DNA from: Trema orientale | Taxonomy: Eukaryota; Streptophyta; Magnoliopsida; Rosales; Cannabaceae | Assembly (NCBI GenBank): GCA_002914845.1 | Contig: JXTC01000156.1 | Span: 202,991 to 266,990, forward strand | Direction: 5' to 3' | Length of the DNA stretch: 64,000 nucleotides | In this document: positions 31,646 through 42,438 of the stretch, piece by piece | Layout of the letters: each line of letters starts with the position of its first letter | Position numbering within the stretch: the first letter of the stretch is position 1 | The notes under the pieces: generated by a model | Told to the model about the DNA's origin: nothing | What the model saw: only the letters and a program-made list of their open reading frames with translations | The model's database searches: none | Translations under genes and position numbers: made by a program

Positions 31646-33262
31646 TTGGCACGTCGCAGCAACTTTTCCAGCCAAAAAGAATTGCTCCTTTTTTTTTTTT
31701 TTTTGGTTTTCAAGCCCCCTTTAATTATTAAAAACATTACATATATGTATATAATTAAACAACAAATTTCAACCAAAATAAATGAGTAAACAAACAACAA
31801 ATATACCAGTCATAGTCTCATAGACACAGCTAGAATTTGTCTCTACTCGCTCATCTCAACATTGGGAGGTGTTCATTTGTCCAGGGGCTTTCCGTACACA
31901 TCACTTTATGCAAACAACTTTCATTTTAATTTTATTGTATGTAATAATTTACATTATTCCTAGATATAGGTGTGACCATAATAATTAATCAAATTACAAC
32001 ATTGGCCACCCAGATTGTTGTTGGTATCATCTTAAAATAGGTCTCAGATAATACAGTAAGCTTGGAAAAAATAGATTCATAAAATGGAAAAATCAAATTC
32101 TCATATGTTATCGATAAAGAAAACAAGTGAAAGCATGTATGATTAATGATTCCCTCCCAAAAATAGCAAGCTTTTCTTTCCAGCGCTATATATATTTTTT
32201 AAAAAAAATGTTTTTCTACAATGTAACTAATTGTTTTTACTCTCTGGAGTCTGCACTCCCCTTCCAAAAAAAAAAAAAAAAAAGAAAGGGTGGGGAGGAA
32301 CAAATTGTTATAAAAGTTTCTGCAAAGCCTTTACTATTGGTAGGTGGCAATCTCTTAATTCTAAAGAAATATACACATTTTGAGATATTTTTTAGACTTA
32401 AGGAAACATTAAAGCCAACAAGGGAGCCCAAATTGGAAAAACACAAACTAGGCAGTGGGTTTCTCTAAATATGGCAGGGTCATTACTAAATGTAAGGATA
32501 AATGTAACAAAAAACTTCTTAATGTGGCAAATAGTTTTTATTTTTATTTTTATTTTTAAAAAAAGGAAAAGAAAAAAGTGGGTCCACCAAAGACCCAAAA
32601 TACAGTCTCACACTTCTAAAATGGCAAAGAACTCAAAATAGCTGAGTGGCCTTTTCTCCAATTTTGGCAGTGGATTTACCATATGTGGCAATAATGATGA
32701 GGTTACCATATTTGCAGAGCAAAAATGAGATAATGATAAAACAAAAGGGTTTTCTATTCTGAAACCCCCAAGTGGGACCCACAAGAGAGGGACAGACTGA
32801 CTAAGAAAAAAAAAATGCTATTATTAAATTAGTTGGTAAGTATTAATAAAAAAAGAAAGAAAGTAAAAGTGGGTCCCAACCATAGACCTATTAACACCCC
32901 AACACTCTAAATGTGGCAAAAAAGAGTCATGCACAACTCTAAATAGTATACAGAGCCATGCAAAAGCTTGCCGTTTCCAAGCTCTCTCGCCATTTGGGGT
33001 AAAAACGCTCTCTCTCACACGCCCCTTTATCTTCTCCTCCTCTCTATATTTGGCAACCCCTTACACCCTCTTTTTCCAAGTTTAGCAGAAAACCCCATTA
33101 AGGAGTTTAGAGAGAGAAACTGAGAAAAAGAGAGGATTTTGAATTGAAAAAAATTGATTTTGGGGTTGTTTTCTTGGTGGGTTTTGAGTTTTGATCAATT
33201 TGGCATCTGGATTTTTCATTTTGTTTTTTATATTATTTTGTTGAGGAACTGAGAGAAAAAAA
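31646..33262 (+). promoter_or_regulatory. Intergenic region and promoter of the AGL15-like gene
   Basis: 31646-32470 holds no gene. 32470-33060 contains imperfectly repeated modules: CTAAATATGGCA / TTAATGTGGCA / CTAAATGTGGCA and GTGGGTCC / GTGGGACC. A CArG-like CTATATTTGG lies at 33044-33053. The leader 33070-33262 is GA- and T-rich. Confidence 0.5.
32577..32877 (+). promoter_or_regulatory. Three GTGGGNCC (TCP-type) sites upstream of AGL15-like
   Basis: GTGGGTCC at 32577-32584, GTGGGACCCAC at 32772-32782 (also reads on the other strand) and GTGGGTCCC at 32869-32877. GTGGGNCC is the known core of class I TCP factor sites. They lie about 390-690 bp before the start codon. Binding is inferred. 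Confidence 0.5.
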
Positions 33263-36174
33263 ATGGGTAGGGGGAAGATTGAGATCAAGAGGATTGAGAA
33301 TGCGAATAGCAGACAAGTTACATTCTCAAAGAGAAGGGCTGGTCTGCTTAAGAAGGCCCAAGAGCTTGCTATTCTCTGTGATGCCGAGGTTGCTGTTATT
33401 ATCTTCTCTAACACAGGGAAGCTTTTTGAGTTTTCGAGTTCTGGGTATGCTTCCAGAGCCTTTAATGGTGATATTGCGTTTTGGGAAATTTAAGATGTTT
33501 GCATGTGTTTAACTCAGTCGTTTAAGAGAACTTGGATCTTTTCTATGGTCTTTTTTAACGGACTTTATATAACTCAAGAAGGAAATCTTATCTGGGTTTT
33601 GTTTGTTATTTATAGTGATACTCTATTGCTGCTTAAAGGGTCCAAATCTACATTGCTGACCGTTCTTTTTTTATTTTTTTTGGGTTTCCACAAGTTTTGA
33701 ACTTGATGCTTTGGATGGTCTTTTCGGCCATGGATTTACTGGGTTTCTTAGTTTTTGTCTTTTATGACCTGTGTTTGTTCATGTATATATGATTTTGATC
33801 AATGCTCGTTTTGTGTTGAGGAAGTAGGATCCTCTCAGTTCATTTGATTATTATGTTGTTCACTTAACCTCTTGTTTTCTAACTTTTTCTAGTAACATGG
33901 ACTCATGCGAGGACAAAGGTGCCTCATTTGGGTGAAATGATACTTATTCATGTTCGTTTTACTGTTTTGCAGTATGAAGAGAACACTATCAAGGTACAAT
34001 AAATGTGTAGATTATCCTGATGGTGCTATTGTAGAGAAAACAGAGGTATACTCTGTCACATGTCATACACATAATCGTTTAACTTAATTATTATTGTGGC
34101 ATTTAAAGTTGGGGATGGACAAATGTTTTAAGATATTTGCTCCTTGTTTGAAAAATCTTGCCCCTATCCACTTAGAGATATGTTTAATGGTTTGTTACAG
34201 AACTTTGACAGAGGCAGATAGATATCTAATAGATGAAGAAACCAATGTTAATTCAGAATGTACCTAAAAGTTCCTGATTAATTCCTCCAACTTATGAAGT
34301 TCAATAGAACTTGTTCATTTTTTATGTGTGAACTTCAGTTTAGAGAGGAACTAGTTGTATGCCAAGGGTACAAAGTGGTAGGTCTAGCACATTGTTTGAG
34401 ATGTCTAATGTTTGATATAATCTCCTATTTCCTATTGACCAAGTGCTTTTGACGTTGTTGTTGATCAAAGTACAAACATGTATACATGTTTATTCAGCTA
34501 TTATACACAACAAAAGGATTGCAAACTAATTTTTCTAGAAGGTTGGAAAATATTTTGAAGGGATATCTAGATCTTTAGAAGTGTACTGTAATGTCTGTCA
34601 GTTGTAACATTAGTGCCTTGCATTTTCATCTAAGGAAGTTTTGGGTTTAATGAAACGACTAAAAATTAGCCTCTTGAATTTTTTTTCCCCTGTCTAAGCA
34701 TTTGCATGTATTCTTCTCACGATCACAATGTGCAGATCCATACATGATATTGATGCTTCTAACTATACTTTTCAGAAGCAAGACTCCAAGGAGGTGGATG
34801 TTCTGAAAGATGAAGTTGCAAGGCTGCAAAAGAAACAGTTGTACGTATTCTTTGAGTTTGGAACTTATATTTCTCTGACTCTGCAAGATCCTAAGCATCG
34901 TAAATATTCAATGTTCTATTTCTTCAGACGTTTGATGGGTAAAGACTTGAACGGATTGAGCTTGAAAGAATTGTATCACCTAGAACAGCAGCTAAATGAA
35001 GGACTAATGTCAGTGAAGGAGAGAAAGGTCTGTGGATGTTTCACTGCTTCTGCTTTAAATAATCCTCATCATGATGAATGTCAGATTAAGTTCCAAATCA
35101 GCTAATTGTTTTCTACATTTTAAGAGGCCTTATTAGTTGTTCTTACAATTTCAGGAGCGATTACTGAAGGAGCAACTAGAGCAATCGAGACTACAGGTAC
35201 GTGTAAGCCTCTAGATCTTGCCAGTCTTTTAACTAAAGACTATCAAGTATGAAAGCTGATATTTCAACTTAAGGTTACAGTTATGATTATTGTATTCTAG
35301 TAATATGACTGTTGTGACCAAAAACAAAAGAAGAACTGAGAGTGATATTCCTTTCAATTATAGAGTAAGAGTTTTCATAATGGATTGCAAAAGACTTATA
35401 TGCTCAAAGCTAATACATTTTCTGAGAAAGCATGTATTTGACTTCATGGTAATTTTTTTTTTCTTCGTGTACATGCTTCTGTACTCATGTTCTTTCCCCT
35501 AACGAAAAATAAAGACATGATGATGTTTTTGACTTTCTGGTTTCCAGGAACAACGTGCTACTCTGGAAAATGAAACATTGCGAAGACAGGTATAGTTTAT
35601 TCTTTGCTACAAAATTGAATTTGTGAGACTGCTTATTCCTTTGTGTTATTTAATGTATCTACTTATTTTTTTTTCTTGCTTTGATTTGTAGATTGAGGAG
35701 CTTCGATGTTTATTTCCACGAACTGAATGCACAGTTCCATCTTATCTTGAATACTACCCCGTTGAAAAGAAAAACTCTAGTGCAAACCAGAGTGTCATCG
35801 GTCCAGACCAGGCCTCCAATTATGCAGCTGAGAAAGGAGATTCTGACACCACCTTGCATTTAGGGTACTATTCCTTTTTGATATATCATTTTTTTATTTA
35901 ATTTTTATATATCATGTTTATACATAAAAAATAGCAACCATTTTCTGTTTTTTCATTGCAGTACTTATTTGAGGCTGTTCATAGCAGTTACTGAGATTTG
36001 TTTTCAAATTTGATCTAGTACCATAGTCCTCTGAACTTGAGGCTTTCAAGCTGTCATATTTACTCATTGTTCTTTGTTTTTTTTTTTAGGCTGCCTACTG
36101 ATGTTTATCGCAAGAGAAAGGCTCCTGAGAAAGAAATGCACTCCAATGACTCCGGTAGCAACATAGGCCTATGA
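33263..36174 (+). CDS. AGL15: AGL15-like MIKC-type MADS-box transcription factor
   Basis: Eight exons in one frame: 33263-33444, 33973-34045, 34776-34840, 34928-35027, 35155-35196, 35548-35589, 35692-35864, 36090-36174 (762 nt, 253 aa). MADS domain residues 1-60 ([47 protein letters not shown]), I region 61-86, K domain about 87-170 ([64 protein letters not shown]), then the C-terminus with VPSYLEYYP and DTTLHLGLP. These C-terminal blocks are diagnostic of AGL15; LHLGL (223-227) is an LxLxL EAR-type repression motif. In Arabidopsis, AGL15 acts in the nucleus, promotes embryogenesis and delays flowering and abscission. The C-terminus after the EAR motif is short (ends [10 protein letters not shown]) compared with Arabidopsis AGL15 (268 aa). 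It appears intact. Confidence 0.93.
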
Positions 36175-36867
36175 TTCTTTTCACAGAATCAGCAAAACTG
36201 AAATGAACTTAGCCATTTGTCTAGTTTTGCAATTTTTGTTGATAACCCATTGAAGAAAATGTGTAGCATCCCAACTTCAAAGTCGGATAGATGTTTATTT
36301 AGGCTGGTCCTGGTGTTGGAGTAGGAACTTTCTAGTTATTCATAGCATTCTTATCGAATTAACCAACTATGGACAATGCAAATTATATTTTTCTCCTTTA
36401 GTATGCATCGAAATAGCCCCTACTCTCCTTTGGCAAATGCATTATAAAATATATTATATTCCTATTAGAAAGAATCAATGGGAAATCTTGAGCTCGGAGT
36501 TAATTGGGCATCATTTTACAATTTTTCCTGCATTTATTGTATTCCCTCCCCAAAGGACAAAACTGAGAAAGACTAGAATAATGGTTTATGGGATTTGAAG
36601 TCCCTATCCTGAAATTATAAATACTTCGATTTCTCTGTATTTCACTGCGCTATGAATGAAAGAAAACAAAAGATGGACCAGCTTGAGAAAATGAACAACT
36701 GAACTTTGTGCTTTCTGTACATACATTTACTTTTTTTTTTTTGGTATGAAGAATATATTACATATTACAATCAAAAGTGTGAATGAAAAATTGAAAAAAA
36801 AAAAAAAATGGAACAGACATATAAAGGATTCAAAACTCTGAAATAGGAAGCTGTATACTGGTGCTGC
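36175..36867. other. Spacer between convergent AGL15-like and BPS1-like genes
   Basis: Holds both 3' untranslated regions. Poly-T and poly-A runs occur at 36731-36742 and 36795-36809. No other gene. Confidence 0.5.
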
Positions 36868-37788
36868 TTATTCTTTTAGCTGTCTAAAGCCATGGAGCAA
36901 CTGATTTCTTCCCCTCAAGACCTCATTAAAAAGGTGATCCACCTCTTTTCCAAAACCCTCCAAATGCCTCTCAAACACCTCCAATCTCCTTCTCAACTCC
37001 TCAGCTTCACCACTGCTTTTCCCAGCAGCAATTGCAGCCACAAGGGAAGCCACTGCCTCATTCACCTCTTTCACTTCCTTCAACTCACCCTTTTTCTTCA
37101 CTATAACTTCAAAAACACTTGAATCTAATCTAGTAAATGAAGAAAATTTCACAAAACCACCTCCAAATTTCCTCATCTCAGAGTATGGCTTATCATTCCC
37201 AGATAAACCAGACAACACAATCCCACTTACCCAATAACCTATACACTCCATAGTCATTATTGCTTGGTGAATTACCTCTTCCTTGCCAGAGCAAGAAGCG
37301 TCTTTGACTTTCCCTTTCACCAGCTCCTTGTTGAAGCTCATTGGCTGAATAGCCCTGAGTTTGTTCAACGCCAAACCAGAGGATTTCTCCTCTAAGCTCA
37401 CCCCATGAGACAGAGAAAGCCTAGCTTGGCCAAGATGAGAAAGAGAGGCGCTAATGGAGTTGAAAAGCTCAAGCAAATTCAAGCTGTATTTGAGGTATTC
37501 ATCCACAGAAGCAGCTTCCCACTTGCTAGCAGGATATTCAATCTCCACAACTAGCTTGGCAAACGCCTTGTTGATCATGGGGATGAGCTCAAAGCACTGC
37601 TGAATCCATGAGAAGGACAAGATTTCTGACCCGGGTTTTGAACTCGGAGATGAGAAGCTGTTCAAGCAATTCGAAACATCAGAATGAAACCCTTCAAAGG
37701 AAGCTGACAAAGACTCAGTTTGGCTATGGTGATGTAGATTCTCCAGCTTGGAATAGAGCTTGCTGATCTTCGCTACCAAGAGTACCAT
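36868..37788 (-). CDS. BPS1/BYPASS1-like protein
   Basis: Single exon, 306 aa from ATG 37788-37786 (MVLLVAKISKLYSKLENLHH); an in-frame ATG six codons upstream exists, but the chosen start matches the family. Conserved text: HHSQTESLSASF, SWIQQCFELIPMINKAFAKL, YPASKWEAASVDEYLKYSL and LLELFNSISASLSHLGQARL. The C-terminal half is helical (EAEELRRRLEVFERHLEGF). BPS1 in Arabidopsis prevents production of a root-derived mobile signal that arrests shoot growth; biochemical activity is unknown. Single-exon structure is usual in the family. Convergent with the AGL15-like gene; TATA box at 37878-37885. Confidence 0.9.
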   Translation of the reverse strand: MVLLVAKISKLYSKLENLHHHSQTESLSASFEGFHSDVSNCLNSFSSPSSKPGSEILSFSWIQQCFELIPMINKAFAKLVVEIEYPASKWEAASVDEYLKYSLNLLELFNSISASLSHLGQARLSLSHGVSLEEKSSGLALNKLRAIQPMSFNKELVKGKVKDASCSGKEEVIHQAIMTMECIGYWVSGIVLSGLSGNDKPYSEMRKFGGGFVKFSSFTRLDSSVFEVIVKKKGELKEVKEVNEAVASLVAAIAAGKSSGEAEELRRRLEVFERHLEGFGKEVDHLFNEVLRGRNQLLHGFRQLKE

Positions 37789-37877
37789 ATCAACAATCAA
37801 CAACAATACACAAAAGAAAACTCTTCAAGGCTTTTTTTCTTATGGTATAATGGTTCCTAATTGGTGATGGGGGTGTA

Positions 37878-37885
37878 TATTTATA
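37878..37885 (-). promoter_or_regulatory. TATA box of the BPS1-like gene
   Basis: TATAAATA on the minus strand, about 90 bp before the start codon, a normal distance for a plant promoter with a short leader. Confidence 0.6.
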
Positions 37886-38634
37886 AGTTGGCTCTGAGAA
37901 GCAACATAGTGGTATTTTGTGTTACTTTATTTAGACCAAAGCAGCGGCTTATTGGTGGAACAAAGGCCGCGTTCGATATTTGGAAAACAGCTGATGATAA
38001 TGGCGGCGGTCAAACGTTCTTATCTGTTTTTTACACATTTTTTGTTCCTATTAATCACACACGCTTCCAAACAACTTGTCCAATAGGGGGGCCTTGTTCC
38101 GCAAGCTGTGTTATTAAGGGGACAGAGATATTAGGCTAGGCCCCTTCTTTTTTCTTTTTATGTTTTCTTATTCGTGTTTCTTTGTGAATAGAATTGAAAA
38201 CAAGTGTCATTATCTTTGGATTAATATATAATATGTTCTTGGGATTGCGTAAGATATGATTATTATGTATGTAGCTTTAAATAAAAGGCGCTTTTAAGGC
38301 GTATGGAATTTTCAGTCCATTTTCATCTTGTACCCGTATTGCCACGTACTGTTGTCAAAAGTAGAAACAGTATTGAATGGCCAATACGGCGGTACCCATG
38401 GGTTTATAGCCAAAAGCTCACTTGTCACTTGAGAGTACTTCAACGACTTCACGTACTTCTTGTTTCGTTCTTTTTGATCATCAATTGTGGATAAGATCTT
38501 TAATCTAACCCCTTTATGGTCACTTTAAACTTTATTACGTAAATTTTAATCGACATCCGATCATGCTAAATCACTTGCTAGTAACCGAGGATAGCACGTG
38601 GGTCCCACGTCGATCAACAATTCGGAAAAGTAAC
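37886..38634. other. Upstream intergenic region of the BPS1-like gene
   Basis: Non-coding. GTGGGTCCCAC at 38599-38609 is a palindromic TCP-type sequence. No gene seen. Confidence 0.4.
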
Positions 38635-38993
38635 GGCCCCGTTTGTTTCAACCATTTCATTCCATTGGAATAGAAAATCCATTTGAATGTGTGTTTGTTT
38701 CAACAATTCAGTTTTTCCATTCAAATGATCTTTTAGAATGTGTGTTTGTTTCAACAATTTAATTTTTCCATTCAAATGGTCTATCCAAAAAGTTAACTAT
38801 TGGAATGGTTTTTTTATATCTTGAATGAGAATGGAGGGGAGGAGGTGTTTTTGAATGGTCCATTCCAATGCTCCCATTCTAATTACAACACATTCTACAA
38901 TTTTTTCCATTCAAATGTCTCTCATTCCAATTATAACGCATTCCATAATTTCCATTCAAATACACCCATTCAAATAGGCGAACCAAACGGGCC
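38635..38993. mobile_element. MITE with CATTCCA/CATTCAAATG repeats
   Basis: 359 bp with inverted ends GGCCCCGTTTGTTTC and AACCAAACGGGCC, flanked by TAAC on both sides. The interior is full of CCATTCAAATG and CATTCCAA in both orientations. Tourist-type or hAT-type; TAA(C) favours the former. Confidence 0.7.
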
Positions 38994-39119
38994 TAACATA
39001 ACTCACCCATTTCGCTAAAATAGTGCATACTGCATAAAGGAACCATAACACACAAATCTCATGCCACTCCCAATAGTCACTTGTGTCAAGTGACCATAAC
39101 ACTTTATTTTAACGGGAAT

Positions 39120-39910
39120 ATATATATATACTAGTCGTTATACCGCGCTTTGCGCGAGTTGTATTAATATTGCATAAATTAAGCTTAATTTATAGTTAAG
39201 TTCAATGTATTACAATATTAAAGAATATATTTGTCTTTATATTTATTTTGATGAGATAAATGTTACATAACGTTTCGTTCGATGAACTAAATTTAATATA
39301 AGGTATAATTAATATTAAATTAAATATAATATTATATAAAACATTGAATAATGTATTTATTTTTACATTTATTTTGATGAAACGAATGTATCACACAACT
39401 ATAACTAAATTTAATATAAGGTATCATTAATATTAAATTAAATATAATATTATATAAATGATATAGTTAGGTTCAATGTATTTCAACATTAAAAAATATA
39501 CTCATCTCTATATTTATTTTGATAAAACGAATGTAACACAATTTTTTGACGTTCGATGAACTAAATTTAATATAAGGAATCATTAAATATTAAATTAAAT
39601 ATAACACTATATAAAACATTAAATTATGTATTTATTTCTCTCTATATTTATTTTGATGAGACGAATATAGCACAATTATTTGTTTGATTCGATGAACTAA
39701 ATTTATTATAAGGTATCATTAATATTAAATTAAATACAGTATTATATATTACATATATATATTACAACCAATCATAGTAAAGAAAAATAATGATAGTACC
39801 AATCATATAATGAAAAAATTAAGATTTTTCTAAAAATTTTAAAATAGAATGGTGATCAAAGAAGCTATCAGAGTTTTTAGCTTCAGGCTTAATATATATA
39901 TAGATAGATA
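39120..39910 (+). mobile_element. Helitron-like repeat with tandem units
   Basis: Starts TATATATACTAGTCGTTATACC, then the hairpin CGCGCTTTGCGCG, text typical of one terminus of plant Helitrons (from memory). Four diverged units of about 120-150 bp follow, each with GATGAACTAAATTTAATATAAG (near 39281, 39400, 39555 and 39691) and TATTTATTTTGATGA.ACGAATGT. The right end is unclear (near AATATATATATAGATAG, about 39890-39910). No Rep/helicase. Confidence 0.55.
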
Positions 39911-39934
39911 TTTGTTTTCATTTTTTTTCCTGAG

Positions 39935-40192
39935 TTTGGTAGCTCAGATGGCCCTCGCTTAACTCCCGTGTCCATCCGAGTCACTATTCATTGCCCATCA
40001 GCGTCCAGTTGAGTCACTGCTTCATTCCCCGGTAGAGTAAGGCCCATTTGAAGGGTCTTTTGCGAATATTCAAATGGTTTGGCTTAACTCACGCTAGTGT
40101 TTACGAGTAGCATGCTTGTATTGTCCACCCGAGTCATTGCTCTATTGCCCGATGGAGTAAAACCCACTTGAAGGGTCTTTAGTGAACATTCT
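39935..40192 (+). repeat. SINE-like start and ~120-bp spaced duplication
   Basis: TGGTAGCTCAGATGG at about 39939 resembles an RNA polymerase III A box; the B-box candidate (CATCCGAGTCAC) is weak. A 62-bp segment (GAGTCA.TGC...TTGAAGGGTCTTT...GAACATTC) occurs at 40011-40072 and 40131-40192. Confidence 0.4.
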
Positions 40193-40412
40193 CGTTAGTA
40201 GCATTCAGAATTACAAAGGTCACACTCTGACAAAGGATTGACTATCTATGATTGTACTCGTCCTTTCTTTTATAGAAAAAAGAAAAAGAAACGTTTTTTG
40301 TTATTAAAATATTTAAAGTACCCTTTTTCGATTGCAATATAGATGAACAGGAACTATCATCTTTTGTTAGTAAAATAAATATAGATGAACATGAACTATC
40401 ATCTTTTGTTAT

Positions 40413-42433
40413 TGTTGGGAATCTGACCGCCTCAAATTCGCCACTCCCAGGATTTCACTTCAACGAATATCAGAATAACGGAGAAATAAAAATAGAGAAT
40501 TGAAACAGATTTAAGTGGAAAACTCCTAAATCAGGAGAAAAATCATTGCCCTCCAGAAAAGACTTCACTATATGAAAAATTGTTACAATCATACAGCTTT
40601 TTCTCTTCTACCCAATGATCCTAAAAAATACTCAAGCACTCTTACAAGTATTTTCTCACTCACACCTTTCACCACACTCTTTGAACAACAAGAGAGCACA
40701 CACCTCTCTATACTTAAGAAAACAATCCTAAGAAAATACAAAGAGAAGAAAAAAGACTTTTAACTAGAGAAGAGAAAACACTAAAATGCTTCTTTGATAT
40801 TGGGATGAGAAACAATGAGAGAATAGGTCCCTATTTATAGTTAAGGCTTACCAACCCTTTACACGTTTTCNNNNNNNNNNNNNNNNNNNNNNNNNNNNNN
40901 NNNNNNNNNNNNNNNNNNNNNNNNNNNNNNNNNNNNNNNNNNNNNNNNNNNNNNNNNNNNNNNNNNNNNNNNNNNNNNNNNNNNNNNNNNNNNNNNNNNN
41001 NNNNNNNNNNNNNNNNNNNNNNNNNNNNNNNNNNNNNNNNNNNNNNNNNNNNNNNNNNNNNNNNNNNNNNNNNNNNNNNNNNNNNNNNNNNNNNNNNNNN
41101 NNNNNNNNNNNNNNNNNNNNNNNNNNNNNNNNNNNNNNNNNNNNNNNNNNNNNNNNNNNNNNNNNNNNNNNNNNNNNNNNNNNNNNNNNNNNNNNNNNNN
41201 NNNNNNNNNNNNNNNNNNNNNNNNNNNNNNNNNNNNNNNNNNNNNNNNNNNNNNNNNNNNNNNNNNNNNNNNNNNNNNNNNNNNNNNNNNNNNNNNNNNN
41301 NNNNNNNNNNNNNNNNNNNNNNNNNNNNNNNNNNNNNNNNNNNNNNNNNNNNNNNNNNNNNNNNNNNNNNNNNNNNNNNNNNNNNNNNNNNNNNNNNNNN
41401 NNNNNNNNNNNNNNNNNNNNNNNNNNNNNNNNNNNNNNNNNNNNNNNNNNNNNNNNNNNNNNNNNNNNNNNNNNNNNNNNNNNNNNNNNNNNNNNNNNNN
41501 NNNNNNNNNNNNNNNNNNNNNNNNNNNNNNNNNNNNNNNNNNNNNNNNNNNNNNNNNNNNNNNNNNNNNNNNNNNNNNNNNNNNNNNNNNNNNNNNNNNN
41601 NNNNNNNNNNNNNNNNNNNNNNNNNNNNNNNNNNNNNNNNNNNNNNNNNNNNNNNNNNNNNNNNNNNNNNNNNNNNNNNNNNNNNNNNNNNNNNNNNNNN
41701 NNNNNNNNNNNNNNNNNNNNNNNNNNNNNNNNNNNNNNNNNNNNNNNNNNNNNNNNNNNNNNNNNNNNNNNNNNNNNNNNNNNTTGTTTAGACTACCACC
41801 AAGCTCTAGTGCACTAAAGAACCTGCCACTCTGATACCAGTTGTTGGGAATCTGACCGCCTCAAATTCGCCACTCCCAGGATTTCACTTCAACGAATATC
41901 AGAATAACGGAGAAATAAAAATAGGGAATTGAAATAGTCACCACAATACAAGAATTTAAGTGAAAAACTCCTAAATCAGGAGAAAAACTACTACCCTCCA
42001 GAAAAGACTTCATTATATGAAAAATTGTTACAATCATACAGCTTTTTCTCTTCTACCCAATGATCCCAAAAAATACTCAAGTACTCTTACAAGTATTTTC
42101 TCACTCACACCTTTTACCACATTCTTTGAACAACAAGAGAGCACACCTCTCTGTACTTAAGAAAACAATCCTAAGAAAATACAAAGAGAAGAAAAAGGAC
42201 TTTTAACTAGAGAAGAGAAAACACTAAAATGCTTCTTTGATATTGGGATGAGAAACAATGAGAGAATAGGTCCCTATTTATAGTTAAGGCTTACCAACCC
42301 TTTACACGTTTTCAACCAAAACTTACCAAAATAGATACACGGCCTATACGCGTTTTTTACTCAGTATGCATAAATCAAGGGAGTTTTTATTATTTTCCTT
42401 TAATTGGGAAAACGTGTAAAAAATGCGTTAGCA
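40413..42433 (-). mobile_element. LTR retrotransposon with interior lost in an assembly gap
   Basis: Left LTR from 40413 runs into the N gap at 40871; the right LTR is 41842-42433 (592 bp, TGTTGGGAATC...GTTAGCA). A perfect GTTAT target duplication lies at 40408-40412 and 42434-42438. Beside the right LTR the minus strand reads TGGTATCAGAG, an initiator tRNA-Met primer site, so the element is on the minus strand. Only 58 bp of interior remain next to the gap, so coding content is unknown. The LTRs differ by an indel of about 15-20 bp and several substitutions. Confidence 0.85.
40871..41783. other. Assembly gap (N)
   Basis: 913 undetermined bases inside the LTR element; the true length is probably different. 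Confidence 0.99.
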
Positions 42434-42438
42434 GTTAT

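Noticed and set aside
36892-37122. Plus-strand frame opposite the BPS1-like gene
   Set aside because: Shadow of the minus-strand gene.
39935-40192. Functional tRNA-like gene
   Set aside because: A-box match only; the B box is poor and a duplication follows instead.
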